From Chitinophaga chungangae (lineage in GTDB: Bacteria; Bacteroidota; Bacteroidia; Chitinophagales; Chitinophagaceae), in contig NZ_JAGHKP010000001.1 in the NCBI RefSeq assembly GCF_017742215.1, forward strand, positions 930,001-994,000: DNA of 64,000 bases, in the 5' to 3' direction. Position numbers and translations under genes: made by a program. The notes under the pieces were generated by a model that had not been told where the DNA came from, ran no database searches, and saw only the letters and a list, made by a program, of their open reading frames with translations. Of this stretch, positions 18,542 to 26,886 are shown in pieces. The number at the start of each line of letters is the position of its first letter. The first letter of the stretch is position 1.

Positions 18542-18982
18542 ATGAATAGAATACACCTTTTTTGTATCGCGCTCGCTGCGGCGCTCTGCAGCTGCGGCGG
18601 CCCGATGGCGCTGCCGGCCGAGCGCAAAAAACTGCCCGGCGACGAAAGCACTACGAGCATTCCGCTGCCGAACGCGGCAGACGATTCCGCCACCATGAAC
18701 CTGGTGAACACGTATAAACCGATGGCTGTTCCGCTGCTGGCGCAATGGGCGCAGCAAGGCGGCACGGGCGTAACGATAGACCTGCGGGCGGATGCAACGC
18801 GGCCAGCGCTGCGTGCGGAATACCGCGTAGAGCGGGCGCAGGAATTTTCGATCCCGGTAGAATTTGTCTGGGACGCGGCTTCCGCCGGCCGTGCCGCCGT
18901 CTTTATCCGGGAACTGGAATCCTGGTCTGCCGTGAGCGTACGCAGCATCGGCAGCGCCTCCGGAAATTGTTTTCAACCATAA
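18542..18982 (+). CDS. Small lipoprotein of unknown function, module B
   Basis: A 146-residue predicted lipoprotein: signal peptide MNRIHLFCIALAAALCSC with the lipidated Cys inside ALCSC. The frame is open from 18476, but only the ATG at 18542 gives a signal sequence. No known domain was recognised. After a linker rich in Pro, Ser and Thr, the C-terminal part looks like beta strands. It lies 75 bases after SusD and 12 before the metalloprotease, so it probably belongs to the same operon and may be a surface accessory subunit for substrate handling. That role is inferred from position only. Confidence 0.75.
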   Translation: MNRIHLFCIALAAALCSCGGPMALPAERKKLPGDESTTSIPLPNAADDSATMNLVNTYKPMAVPLLAQWAQQGGTGVTIDLRADATRPALRAEYRVERAQEFSIPVEFVWDAASAGRAAVFIRELESWSAVSVRSIGSASGNCFQP

Positions 18983-18994
18983 CATCAAAAAACC

Positions 18995-21436
18995 ATGCTT
19001 CGAAAAATATCATTGCTGCTGTTTGCCGCCGCCATATGGGGAAATGTCTCCGGGCAAGACACGCCGGCAGATTCAACAAAAGCGGATTCAACAAAAAAAA
19101 GTACGCCGGTTTCCCTGCGTTCAAGGAAAGCGCCGAAAACCTACGCCACGATCGTTACTGCAAACTTTACCACGCAAAAAGGCATGTTCACCGTGCATCA
19201 GCATGGAGACACGATCTATTTTGAAATACCCGATTCCATCCTGAAAAGGGACATCATGGTGCTCAACCGGCTGCGTATGGCCCCCGCCGGCCTGAACGTA
19301 TTCGCCGGCGAAGCTTTGGAGCAACGCACCATTCAATTCGAAAAAGGGCGCGATTCCACGATCCATGTACGGTACAACCTGTTGCTGAACCGCGCGGATT
19401 CTGGCGAAGCCATCCATGCCGGGGTACTGCGGTCTAACCTCAACCCGGTAGTGTATTCTTTCCCGATCATCGCTTATACGAAAGATTCTACGGGTTATGT
19501 GATCGACGCCTCGAAGTTCCTGCGGGAAAAAACGTTCGTGAACGATGCGGGGAATTTGTCTTCCCAGCTGAATGTGCAGAACATGAAGGATGTGAAAGTG
19601 GAATCGGTGCAGGTTTATCCTATCAACGTGGAGATCGGCATCACTAAAAACGTGCAGACCAAAGGCGCCGGCGGCGACCCGGTAACGCTTTTCACGCAGT
19701 CGTCTTTCGTGTTATTGCCCAAAGTGCCGATGGCCCAGCGCCTGTTCGATCCGCGGGTGGGATATTTTACGCATACGTTCAATGCTTTCGGAGACAAGCA
19801 GCAACGCGCCGAAGAACGCCGGATGATCGTGCGGTGGCGGCTGGAGCCAAAGCCGGGCGACCGGAAGAAATGGGAACGCGGCCAGCTGGTAGAGCCCGAA
19901 AAGCCAATCGTGATCTACATCGATCCGGCGACGCCGAAACAATGGCGGCCATATCTCATCCAGGGCATCAACGACTGGCAGGCGGCATTCGAGCAGGCCG
20001 GCTTCAAACGCGCGATCATCGGCAAGGAATGGCCTGAGAACGATCCTGATATGCACCTGGAAGATGCGCGGTATTCCGTTCTTCAATATTTTCCGTCCGC
20101 CACGCCCAATGCGTACGGCCCGCAGATACACGACCCCCGCAGCGGCGAGATCATACAGACCCGCATCGGGTGGCATCATAACGTGATGAAGCTGCTGCAT
20201 TCATGGTACCTCATTCAGACCTCGGCGGTGGACCCGAAAGCACGTAAAGCGGTCTTCGACGAAAAAACGATGGGCGAGCTGATCCGTTTCGTGGCCAGTC
20301 ACGAAGTAGGCCATACCCTGGGCCTGCGCCACAATTTCGGCAGCAGCAGCCGCACGCCGGTAGACAGCCTGCGCAGCCTTTCTTATCTCAAAAAACACGG
20401 CCATACGGTGAGCATCATGGATTATGCGCGTTTCAATTATGTAGCGCAACCCGAAGACAAGATACCCCAGCAATACCTCTTCCCCGGCATCGGGGAATAT
20501 GACCGCTGGGCGATTGAATGGGGATACAAAAATGCAAATGCCCGCAGCCTGGAAGAAGACACCAAAACCGTCCGCAAATGGATCGAAGAGCGGTTGCGGC
20601 AAAACCCGCGCCTGTGGTTCGGCGACGGCGAAACCAAAAAGACCGATCCCCGCTGCCAGACGGAAGACCTCGGCGACGATGCGGTGAAAGCCGGTACCTA
20701 CGGCATCGCCAATCTGAAACGTATACTTCCGCACCTCGCCGAATGGACCTACGAAGAAGGCGGCGTGCAGCAAAACCTGTCGGAAACCTACGAAGCGCTG
20801 AAGAATCAATATACCCGGTACATCGGCCATGCCCTGAAGAACATCGGCGGCGTATACGAAACGTTGCGCACGGATGGTGACACCGCCAGCGTTTTCGAGA
20901 TCGTGCCCGCGGCGAAGCAGTTGCAGACGGTGGTTTTTTTCCAATCGCAATTGTTCGAAACGCCGCACTGGCTGCTCGATCCCGCCGTGGTTCGGAAAAC
21001 CGGCGGCCCCGCCGCTCCCAATTTTGTGGCAGACATGCAGGCCCGCGCCGTCAACAGCCTGCTGGACATTGGCCGGCTGAACAAACTGGCGGCCAATATG
21101 CAGCAGTTCGGCGAAAAAGCATTGCCCTTAACGGATTACGTGGAAGCCGTGCATGCAGGTGTCTGGAAAGAGCTTGGCGCTGGCGGTTCACTGGTGATCG
21201 ACAGCTACCGCCGCGGTTTGCAGAAGGCGTATTTCGGCGCAGTGTTGTCGGTGATCGCCTCCAAAGATGCAGGCGTGAACGAAACCGACGCTGCGTCTAT
21301 ACTGCGGGCGGACCTGTTCCGCCTCCGCGAGGAAATAGACGCCGCGCTCGTGAACACCAAAGACCCGCTGACATTATATCACCTGAAAGACCTTCAATAC
21401 AGGATAGCAAGCGTGCTCCAGCCGCCAAAGAGCTGA
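18995..21436 (+). CDS. Secreted metzincin-type zinc metalloprotease
   Basis: An 813-residue exported protein with a signal peptide (ISLLLFAAAIWGNVSGQ). The zinc site HEVGHTLGLRH at residues 436-446 matches the metzincin pattern HExxHxxGxxH with three His ligands and the catalytic Glu. The family is the large Bacteroidota zinc-dependent metalloprotease group whose N-terminal region carries DUF5118/DUF5117-like domains (VNRADSG-type strands around residues 90-320) and whose C-terminal part is DUF4953-like. The expected Met-turn is probably SIMDYARF near residue 475. It closes module B, directly after the lipoprotein, and a strong terminator follows. It probably cleaves peptides or proteins in the periplasm or at the surface to feed, or be fed by, the SusC/SusD pair. 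Confidence 0.88.
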   Translation: MLRKISLLLFAAAIWGNVSGQDTPADSTKADSTKKSTPVSLRSRKAPKTYATIVTANFTTQKGMFTVHQHGDTIYFEIPDSILKRDIMVLNRLRMAPAGLNVFAGEALEQRTIQFEKGRDSTIHVRYNLLLNRADSGEAIHAGVLRSNLNPVVYSFPIIAYTKDSTGYVIDASKFLREKTFVNDAGNLSSQLNVQNMKDVKVESVQVYPINVEIGITKNVQTKGAGGDPVTLFTQSSFVLLPKVPMAQRLFDPRVGYFTHTFNAFGDKQQRAEERRMIVRWRLEPKPGDRKKWERGQLVEPEKPIVIYIDPATPKQWRPYLIQGINDWQAAFEQAGFKRAIIGKEWPENDPDMHLEDARYSVLQYFPSATPNAYGPQIHDPRSGEIIQTRIGWHHNVMKLLHSWYLIQTSAVDPKARKAVFDEKTMGELIRFVASHEVGHTLGLRHNFGSSSRTPVDSLRSLSYLKKHGHTVSIMDYARFNYVAQPEDKIPQQYLFPGIGEYDRWAIEWGYKNANARSLEEDTKTVRKWIEERLRQNPRLWFGDGETKKTDPRCQTEDLGDDAVKAGTYGIANLKRILPHLAEWTYEEGGVQQNLSETYEALKNQYTRYIGHALKNIGGVYETLRTDGDTASVFEIVPAAKQLQTVVFFQSQLFETPHWLLDPAVVRKTGGPAAPNFVADMQARAVNSLLDIGRLNKLAANMQQFGEKALPLTDYVEAVHAGVWKELGAGGSLVIDSYRRGLQKAYFGAVLSVIASKDAGVNETDAASILRADLFRLREEIDAALVNTKDPLTLYHLKDLQYRIASVLQPPKS

Positions 21437-21462
21437 TACTGTCCTGCCAACCATCCCTGCCT

Positions 21463-21489
21463 GCCCCGGAGCGATCCGGGGCTTTTTTT
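21463..21489 (+). terminator. Intrinsic terminator closing module B
   Basis: A perfect 8-bp stem, GCCCCGGA and TCCGGGGC, with a GCGA tetraloop is followed by seven T. It lies 26 bases after the metalloprotease stop. Confidence 0.9.
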
Positions 21490-21566
21490 GATAGTGTTTG
21501 CCGGGTAAAAAAGATGAATAATATATGTAAATTATTTGATATATTTATGATGTTAAAATTACTCCT

Positions 21567-21818
21567 ATGCCGTATTGTTTTAAATGCAACCGTAAGATCG
21601 AGCGGGGACAGGGCGTGAGGAAGGAAGTGTACACAGGTCATCACAAGAGCGCCGGATTCTCAGGCAACAGGCCTTGGGCCGGTAAAAGGAAGTATTACGC
21701 GATGCGCATTGTTTGTAATGATTGCGCAAAACCCTCAACTTCCGAAAGCCTGTTTACAGCATTAACCGTGATGTTCTTATTGTTTCTGCTCTGGTGTTTT
21801 CGTGGCTGGGTTTGTTAA
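21567..21818 (+). CDS. Small zinc-ribbon membrane protein, unknown function
   Basis: An 83-residue protein with CxxC near the N-terminus (YCFKC) and a second CxxC (CNDC) about 50 residues later, a spacing that suits a zinc ribbon, then a single C-terminal membrane segment (LFTALTVMFLLFLLWCF). The topology would be a cytoplasmic zinc finger tail-anchored in the inner membrane. No family was recognised. It stands alone between a terminator and the promoter of the cytochrome gene. The intact frame, ordered cysteines and membrane helix argue that it is a real gene. Confidence 0.65.
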   Translation: MPYCFKCNRKIERGQGVRKEVYTGHHKSAGFSGNRPWAGKRKYYAMRIVCNDCAKPSTSESLFTALTVMFLLFLLWCFRGWVC

Positions 21819-21857
21819 CCGGCGCCCCGATCGGTTCTTTTGCGCACCGGCGCTTCG

Positions 21858-21890
21858 TTTGTTAAAGGCTCGTCTTTCAAAGTAAATTTT
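21858..21890 (+). promoter_or_regulatory. Bacteroidota-type promoter of the cytochrome gene
   Basis: TTTG at 21858-21861, a 21-base spacer, then TAAATTTT at 21883-21890, which matches TAnnTTTG at seven of eight positions or better. The start codon follows 31 bases downstream. Confidence 0.5.
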
Positions 21891-21921
21891 TTTATTTTAG
21901 GTCTACCACAAATCACGCGTT

Positions 21922-24822
21922 ATGAAAACCTGGCGTTACCTGCCATTGGCACTATTGTTTGCCGCCGCCTGTGAGCAACCCGCGGACAGAGGAACCGAGA
22001 TCGCCCAAAGCCTGGACCTCTATCTTCCCAACAACCTCGAGGTTACGCTATGGGCGGAATCCCCGATGTGCTACAATCCCACCAATATGGACGTGGACGC
22101 CAGGGGCAGGATCTGGGTCACCGAAGCAGTGGATTACAGGAATTACAACAACGATTCGGCGACACATCTGCATCATGCGGCGGGAGACAGGGTGATGATA
22201 CTTGAAGACACCGACGGGGACGGTAAATCCGATACCTCGAAGGTTTTTGTGCAGGACAGAGACCTGCTTGCGCCGGTCGGCATCGCCGTGATCGGCAACA
22301 AAATCGTGGTATCGTGCTCGCCGAACCTGGTCGTATATACAGACGAAAATGGAGACGACCGCCCCGATAAAAAAGAAATTTTCCTCACCGGTTTCGGCGG
22401 CCTGGATCACGATCATTCTCTGCACGCAGTGTATGCCGGGCCGGACGGCAACTGGTACTTCAACACGGGCAACGCGGGCCCGCACGTAGTGAAAGACAAA
22501 AGCGGCTGGACGTTGCGGTCGGGCAGCATTTACACGGGCGGTTCGCCTTACAATACAGAAAACAGCGGCAACATGAAAAGCGACGACGGCAAGGTGTGGG
22601 TCGGCGGTCTTGCGTTGCGCATCAACCCCGATGGCACCGGCCTGAAAGTAATGGGGCATAATTTCCGGAACGCATATGAAGTGATCCCCGATTCTTACGG
22701 CAATCTTTGGCAGAACGATAACGACGACCAGGTGGTGGCATGCAGGACCACCTGGCTGATGGAAGGCGGCAACGCCGGGTATTTCAGCACAGACGGCACC
22801 CGTTTCTGGCAGGCTGACCAGCGCCCCGGGCAGGAAGTTTTTACCGCGCACTGGCACCAGGACGATCCGGGTGTAATGCCCGCAGGCGACCGTTCGGGAG
22901 CGGGAGCGCCCACGGGCATTACCGTATATGAAAGCGATGCGTTGGGGAAAAATTACCTGGGGCTGTTGATGAGTGCGGACGCCGGGCGGAACGTCATTTT
23001 CGGTTATCGTCCCGCGCTGAGCGGTTCGGGTTTTGATTTGGGGAAAAGGGAAAACTTCATCAGTTCCATCGCAGACGATAAGGAGCCTTATATATGGAAC
23101 GATTCGGCGCGGAACGCAAAAAAAGAAAGCTGGTTCCGCCCCAGCGACGTTACGGTGGGTACGGACGGCGCGATTTACATCGCGGATTGGTACGACCCGG
23201 TAGTGGGTGGTCACCAGATGCAGGACAGCACCGGGTATGGAAGGATCTACCGCATCGCGCCGCGGAATAAAAAACTAACCGCGCCGAAAATTGATCTGCG
23301 CACCACGGAAGGCCAGGTGGAAGCGTTGAAAAGTCCGGCCATCAATGTCCGTTACCAGGGTTTCGCGTTGCTTAAAAGCAAGGGGGCCGCTTCCGTGCAG
23401 CCTGTTAAAGCTTTGCTGAACAATTCCAATCCATATATACAGGCCAGGGCCGTTTGGCTGCTGTCGCAATTAGGGCCCGAAGGCAAAGCTGCGGCGGAAG
23501 AAGTACTGCAGCATCCGGACGTGCAATTGAGAGCCACGGCTTATCGCGCCTTGCGCCAGACCGGCGGAGACGTACAATATTACGCGAAGAAAATGGCGAA
23601 CGACACTTCCGCTTTTGTAAGGCGGGAAGTGGCCATTTCCCTGCGGGACGAGCCCTACGACATCAAAAAGCCTTTGCTGCTGGAGCTGGTAAAAAAGTTC
23701 GACGGAAAAGACCGCTGGTATCTCGAAACGCTCGGCTCCTGTTTCGACGGGCACGAATCGGAAATATACCCTGAGATCGTAAAAGTATTCGGGGAAGGCA
23801 AATCCGCTTCCCGCTGGAGCCCTGCCATGGCCGCGCTCGCGTGGCGCTTGCATCCGCCCGAAGCCGTGGCGCAGCTGGCGGAAAGAGCCGCAGATACTGC
23901 TTTACCGGTAAATGAAAGAACGGCTGCGTTAACCGCGCTGGCCTTTATCAATACAAAGCCCGCCGCCGCGGCGATGGTAAGCCTTGCAAAACAAAACCTG
24001 CCGGGTGTTTCCGAAACGGCGGCATACTGGCTTTCTTTCCGGCAGGGAAACGACTGGTTCGCCCTGGCGGACTGGAACGCCGCAGGTATCAATACCGCCT
24101 ACCAGCGCAAGCTGGCGAAGATGAAGGGAAAAAAACAATTCCTGCTGGACGAACATCAGCCGCTCGCGGAAAGAATGCAGCGCGTCCGCGAAATGTCCGC
24201 CGATTCAGTGGGAGGGCAGCTGCTGATCGGCATGGCGGAAGATAATACCCTGCCTGCTGAGCTGCGCTCCGTGCTTGCGGAAAAGATATTTTCGAACCCC
24301 GATGCCACCATCCGGATGCAGGCCGGTAAATATTTCAAACAACCCGGTGCGGACAGGCAATATTCCATACCTGGCATGTTGAAGCTGAAGGCTGATATTA
24401 AGAAAGGCCGCACCGTATTTTCCACCCGCTGCGCCAGCTGTCATAAGCTGGATGGCGCGGGTTCCGGTATCGGTCCCGACCTCTCCGGCATCGGTAAAAA
24501 ATTCGACAACGCCGCCTTGTTCGATGCTATCGTGAACCCCAGCGCAGGGATCGTTTTCGGCTACGAATCGTGGTTGGTGAACACGAGCGACGGCGCGTCC
24601 CTCTTTGGTTTCCTGGTGTCCGAAAACGAGCGTTCCATCGTTGTGAAAGACATCGGCGGGCAAAAACACGTAGTGGATAAAAAGAAAGTGATCTCGCGGA
24701 AAAAGCAGGAGAAAAGCCTGATGCCAGATCCCGTCAGCAATCATCTTTCGGAAGAGGATATTGCGGATGTAGTGGGTTATTTGATCAATTATTCATCGCG
24801 CTTTTCTCAGCATCGGCCGTAA
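21922..24822 (+). CDS. Membrane-anchored propeller/HEAT/cytochrome c protein (PVC-type dehydrogenase family)
   Basis: A 966-residue lipoprotein: the signal YLPLALLFAAAC gives a lipidated Cys near residue 17. Order of parts: an N-terminal beta-propeller of the PQQ/soluble-sugar-dehydrogenase-like kind (about 30-450; many Asp/Gly loops such as DTDGDGKSD), a central block of HEAT-like helical repeats (about 460-800), and a C-terminal cytochrome c with heme site CASCH at residues 837-841. A likely axial Met is in SLMPDP near residue 934. Such proteins are thought to oxidise a sugar or alcohol and pass electrons through the heme, but this protein's substrate and the need for PQQ are not shown. It has its own promoter, and its last 30 bases overlap the convergent acetyltransferase gene. 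Confidence 0.85.
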   Translation: MKTWRYLPLALLFAAACEQPADRGTEIAQSLDLYLPNNLEVTLWAESPMCYNPTNMDVDARGRIWVTEAVDYRNYNNDSATHLHHAAGDRVMILEDTDGDGKSDTSKVFVQDRDLLAPVGIAVIGNKIVVSCSPNLVVYTDENGDDRPDKKEIFLTGFGGLDHDHSLHAVYAGPDGNWYFNTGNAGPHVVKDKSGWTLRSGSIYTGGSPYNTENSGNMKSDDGKVWVGGLALRINPDGTGLKVMGHNFRNAYEVIPDSYGNLWQNDNDDQVVACRTTWLMEGGNAGYFSTDGTRFWQADQRPGQEVFTAHWHQDDPGVMPAGDRSGAGAPTGITVYESDALGKNYLGLLMSADAGRNVIFGYRPALSGSGFDLGKRENFISSIADDKEPYIWNDSARNAKKESWFRPSDVTVGTDGAIYIADWYDPVVGGHQMQDSTGYGRIYRIAPRNKKLTAPKIDLRTTEGQVEALKSPAINVRYQGFALLKSKGAASVQPVKALLNNSNPYIQARAVWLLSQLGPEGKAAAEEVLQHPDVQLRATAYRALRQTGGDVQYYAKKMANDTSAFVRREVAISLRDEPYDIKKPLLLELVKKFDGKDRWYLETLGSCFDGHESEIYPEIVKVFGEGKSASRWSPAMAALAWRLHPPEAVAQLAERAADTALPVNERTAALTALAFINTKPAAAAMVSLAKQNLPGVSETAAYWLSFRQGNDWFALADWNAAGINTAYQRKLAKMKGKKQFLLDEHQPLAERMQRVREMSADSVGGQLLIGMAEDNTLPAELRSVLAEKIFSNPDATIRMQAGKYFKQPGADRQYSIPGMLKLKADIKKGRTVFSTRCASCHKLDGAGSGIGPDLSGIGKKFDNAALFDAIVNPSAGIVFGYESWLVNTSDGASLFGFLVSENERSIVVKDIGGQKHVVDKKKVISRKKQEKSLMPDPVSNHLSEEDIADVVGYLINYSSRFSQHRP

Positions 24823-25368
24823 AACAGGCGAGCTGCCGGATTGAATTTCGCCGATCACCTCGAAGCCGTGACGCTGATATAGTGAAATGTTTTTGGGGTT
24901 GGAAGATTCGAGGTATGCGATGGCCCCGTCACGGTCAACGGCCTTGAGCGCTTCCGCCATCAATGCGGAACCTGTCCCCGCGCCCTGGTGCGCCGGGTCT
25001 ACGCCTATCATCGGCAGGAACCAGTGGGGTTCGGCGGGATGAAATTTTCCCATTTCCCCGAAAATTTTCTGCATATCCTCTTTTATATCGTCGCCGGTGT
25101 TCTCGTCGAACAACTTCTTTAAAGTTTCTTCATCGGATTTCACACCGGGCGGCAGCCATAATGCAGCACCGGTGAAATCATCGGCAATGTAAGCCGTTCC
25201 TTTCCCGAACGCGCTTCCGCCGAAAGCCTTCGTCAGCGAAGGAAAAACGGCTAAATATTTTGCAGGGTCAGGCAAAGACCATCGCGCCATCGGATCGATA
25301 CTGAATGCCAGCGTTAATATGCCGATGGCGCCGGGTTGGTCTGCTGGTATGGCTGTTTTTATTTTCAT
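24793..25368 (-). CDS. GNAT family N-acetyltransferase
   Basis: A 191-residue protein with the GNAT acetyl-CoA-binding signature: the beta strand WFLPMIGVDPAHQGAGTGSA contains the Q/RxxGxG/A loop (QGAGTG). The later segment YLESSNPKNISLYQRHGF is the usual motif B end. It probably transfers an acetyl group from acetyl-CoA to a small-molecule amine or to a protein; substrate not deducible. The start ATG is at 25366-25368. The stop lies inside the 3' end of the cytochrome gene on the other strand. There is no neighbour in the same operon. Confidence 0.88.
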   Translation of the reverse strand: MKIKTAIPADQPGAIGILTLAFSIDPMARWSLPDPAKYLAVFPSLTKAFGGSAFGKGTAYIADDFTGAALWLPPGVKSDEETLKKLFDENTGDDIKEDMQKIFGEMGKFHPAEPHWFLPMIGVDPAHQGAGTGSALMAEALKAVDRDGAIAYLESSNPKNISLYQRHGFEVIGEIQSGSSPVLRPMLRKAR

Positions 25369-25552
25369 GACGATGTTTTTATATAAACTGCTTTTTGCGA
25401 AACGGGTACATCTGTTTAGTGTGTCGCATCAGCTCTTTTGTTTCTTCACGCGACTTTTAGAAGTAACAATTAATAGGGTGTGAGTGTTCAAGCTGAACGG
25501 TTGTTCCCCGGCGCCGTATGCTTTCTTATCTTGTGTTATATATTGCTTCATT

Positions 25553-25585
25553 TTTCTTTTTCACCGAAATTCTTTAATATCTTTC
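25553..25585 (+). promoter_or_regulatory. Possible promoter of the winged-helix regulator
   Basis: TTTC at 25553-25556 and TATCTTTC at 25578-25585 are separated by 21 bases, each one base from the Bacteroidota consensus. The leader continues into AGAAATGTAAACTTGTAAAT (25611-25630), which is nearly repeated at 28746-28766. The rest of the 263-base gap before this gene shows no further gene. Confidence 0.35.
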
Positions 25586-25631
25586 AGTCTGGGAAACCAG
25601 GACCCTAAACAGAAATGTAAACTTGTAAATT

Positions 25632-26537
25632 ATGCGTGTTGGCCGAAATCTTTTCTCCGGGAAAGGCAGGTACCTGGGCGGGTTGATACTGCTCCTGGTT
25701 ATTTTTGCAGTCTGCCTCGCTTACAATATGACGGTCGGCGACGACTTTGGTCTCGCCAGAAAAGAGGTTTTGCTCCGCAAGATCGGGCATGAACTGCTTT
25801 TGCAGTCGGGCGACCGTACCTCAAGGGTGCTCCCGGTTAAAAAGATCGCGGCAACTGAATACCAGATCAGCTTTGAGAACGAACTTACTTTTCAGCCGGA
25901 TTCCCTGATGAATATAACCCGGCGCGTGCTGGCCAAAGACCCCCTCACACGTGACTATGTAGTGAACGTTGTGAACCGTGGCAACGGCAGTGTGATCTAC
26001 GGATTCGCTATGTCCGGCAATGAGCAGGATAATATTGTAACTTGTTCAGGAAGAGTGCAACCCCGGGCACGTTACATGATCAATATCAAATTTAAACCGG
26101 TGGAAACAAATACAGCCAGGAATACATATCTCCTGGGCAGTCTGCCGTTTTTAGCATTGGTTGGTTTTATTGTTTTCAGATCTGCTAAGCCGCGGAAGGT
26201 TTTGCCTGACAGGCAGCATGCCAGCATATTCACTTTTGGCCCGGTGTTGTTCGATGCGCAGGAACGACGCCTGACAATAAATGAAAATACCACAGACCTG
26301 ACCAAAACGGAAACACGGCTGATGCTCATTTTTGCAATGTCTCCTAATGAAACGATAGAAAGAAGCCGGCTGCAAAAGGAGATATGGGAAGACGAAGGTG
26401 TTATTGTAGGGCGTAGCCTGGATATGTTCATATCAAAACTCAGGAAAAAACTGGAGGTTGATCCGAATATCAACATTGTTGTTGTACGCGGCAAAGGATA
26501 TAAGCTTGAAACCAGCTATCAGGAGGGTGTTGCATAA
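25632..26537 (+). CDS. Membrane-anchored winged-helix (OmpR/PhoB-type) transcription regulator
   Basis: A 301-residue protein. A signal-anchor helix near residues 16-34 (LGGLILLLVIFAVCLAYNM) is followed by a periplasmic domain of about 130 residues, a second membrane helix near 168-185 (LLGSLPFLALVGFIVF) and a C-terminal winged-helix DNA-binding domain (FGPVLFDAQERRLTINEN; SLDMFISKLRKKLEVDP; VRGKGYKLE). There is no receiver domain, so it resembles ToxR/CadC one-component regulators that sense in the periplasm and bind DNA from the membrane, but with the opposite topology order (sensor first, DNA-binding last). The gene is A+T richer than the flanking modules. A decayed copy of its 5' end lies 3.1 kb downstream. 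Confidence 0.8.
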   Translation: MRVGRNLFSGKGRYLGGLILLLVIFAVCLAYNMTVGDDFGLARKEVLLRKIGHELLLQSGDRTSRVLPVKKIAATEYQISFENELTFQPDSLMNITRRVLAKDPLTRDYVVNVVNRGNGSVIYGFAMSGNEQDNIVTCSGRVQPRARYMINIKFKPVETNTARNTYLLGSLPFLALVGFIVFRSAKPRKVLPDRQHASIFTFGPVLFDAQERRLTINENTTDLTKTETRLMLIFAMSPNETIERSRLQKEIWEDEGVIVGRSLDMFISKLRKKLEVDPNINIVVVRGKGYKLETSYQEGVA

Positions 26538-26540
26538 ACA

Positions 26541-26566
26541 TAAAGGCCCCCTCGCGGAAGCCTTTA
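26541..26566. terminator. Weak hairpin between convergent genes
   Basis: TAAAGGC (26541-26547) and GCCTTTA (26560-26566) form a 7-bp stem directly after the regulator stop and 26 bases from the stop of the convergent lipoprotein gene. There is no long T-run on either side, so this is only a possible terminator. Confidence 0.3.
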
Positions 26567-26591
26567 CAGATCGTAGCAGTTTCTGCAGTTA

Positions 26592-26846
26592 TTATTTTAT
26601 TTTCTCCAGACTGTCAATTGAATATTGGACAGTTATTAACCGGGCATGAACGGTTCCGACTTGCTTCTTTTTAACCTCAGCGCTGTCGTAATCGCCTTTT
26701 TGCATGAAGGCGCCTATCCTTTCGTTTATATTATTAGCGCTATCCTTCAGGATTTTTTGTTCGTACAAAAGTTTTGTTCTCACTGCATTACGATTGCATC
26801 CGAAAGAGAACAGGATGAGCAGGCCTAATACGGCTGAATATTTCAT
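26592..26846 (-). CDS. Small lipoprotein of unknown function
   Basis: An 84-residue protein starting MKYSAVLGLLILFSFGC; the lipobox FSFGC marks a lipidated Cys at about residue 17. The mature part is a charged helix (KLLYEQKILKDSANNINERI), possibly a coiled coil. The frame is open 75 bases further upstream, but the ATG at 26846 is the one that gives a signal peptide. It lies 40 bases after the serine hydrolase on the same strand and may be cotranscribed with it. Function unknown. Confidence 0.65.
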   Translation of the reverse strand: MKYSAVLGLLILFSFGCNRNAVRTKLLYEQKILKDSANNINERIGAFMQKGDYDSAEVKKKQVGTVHARLITVQYSIDSLEKIK

Positions 26847-26886
26847 GTAAATTTTAATTAAAATTGAAAAAAATGAGAGAATCGCC

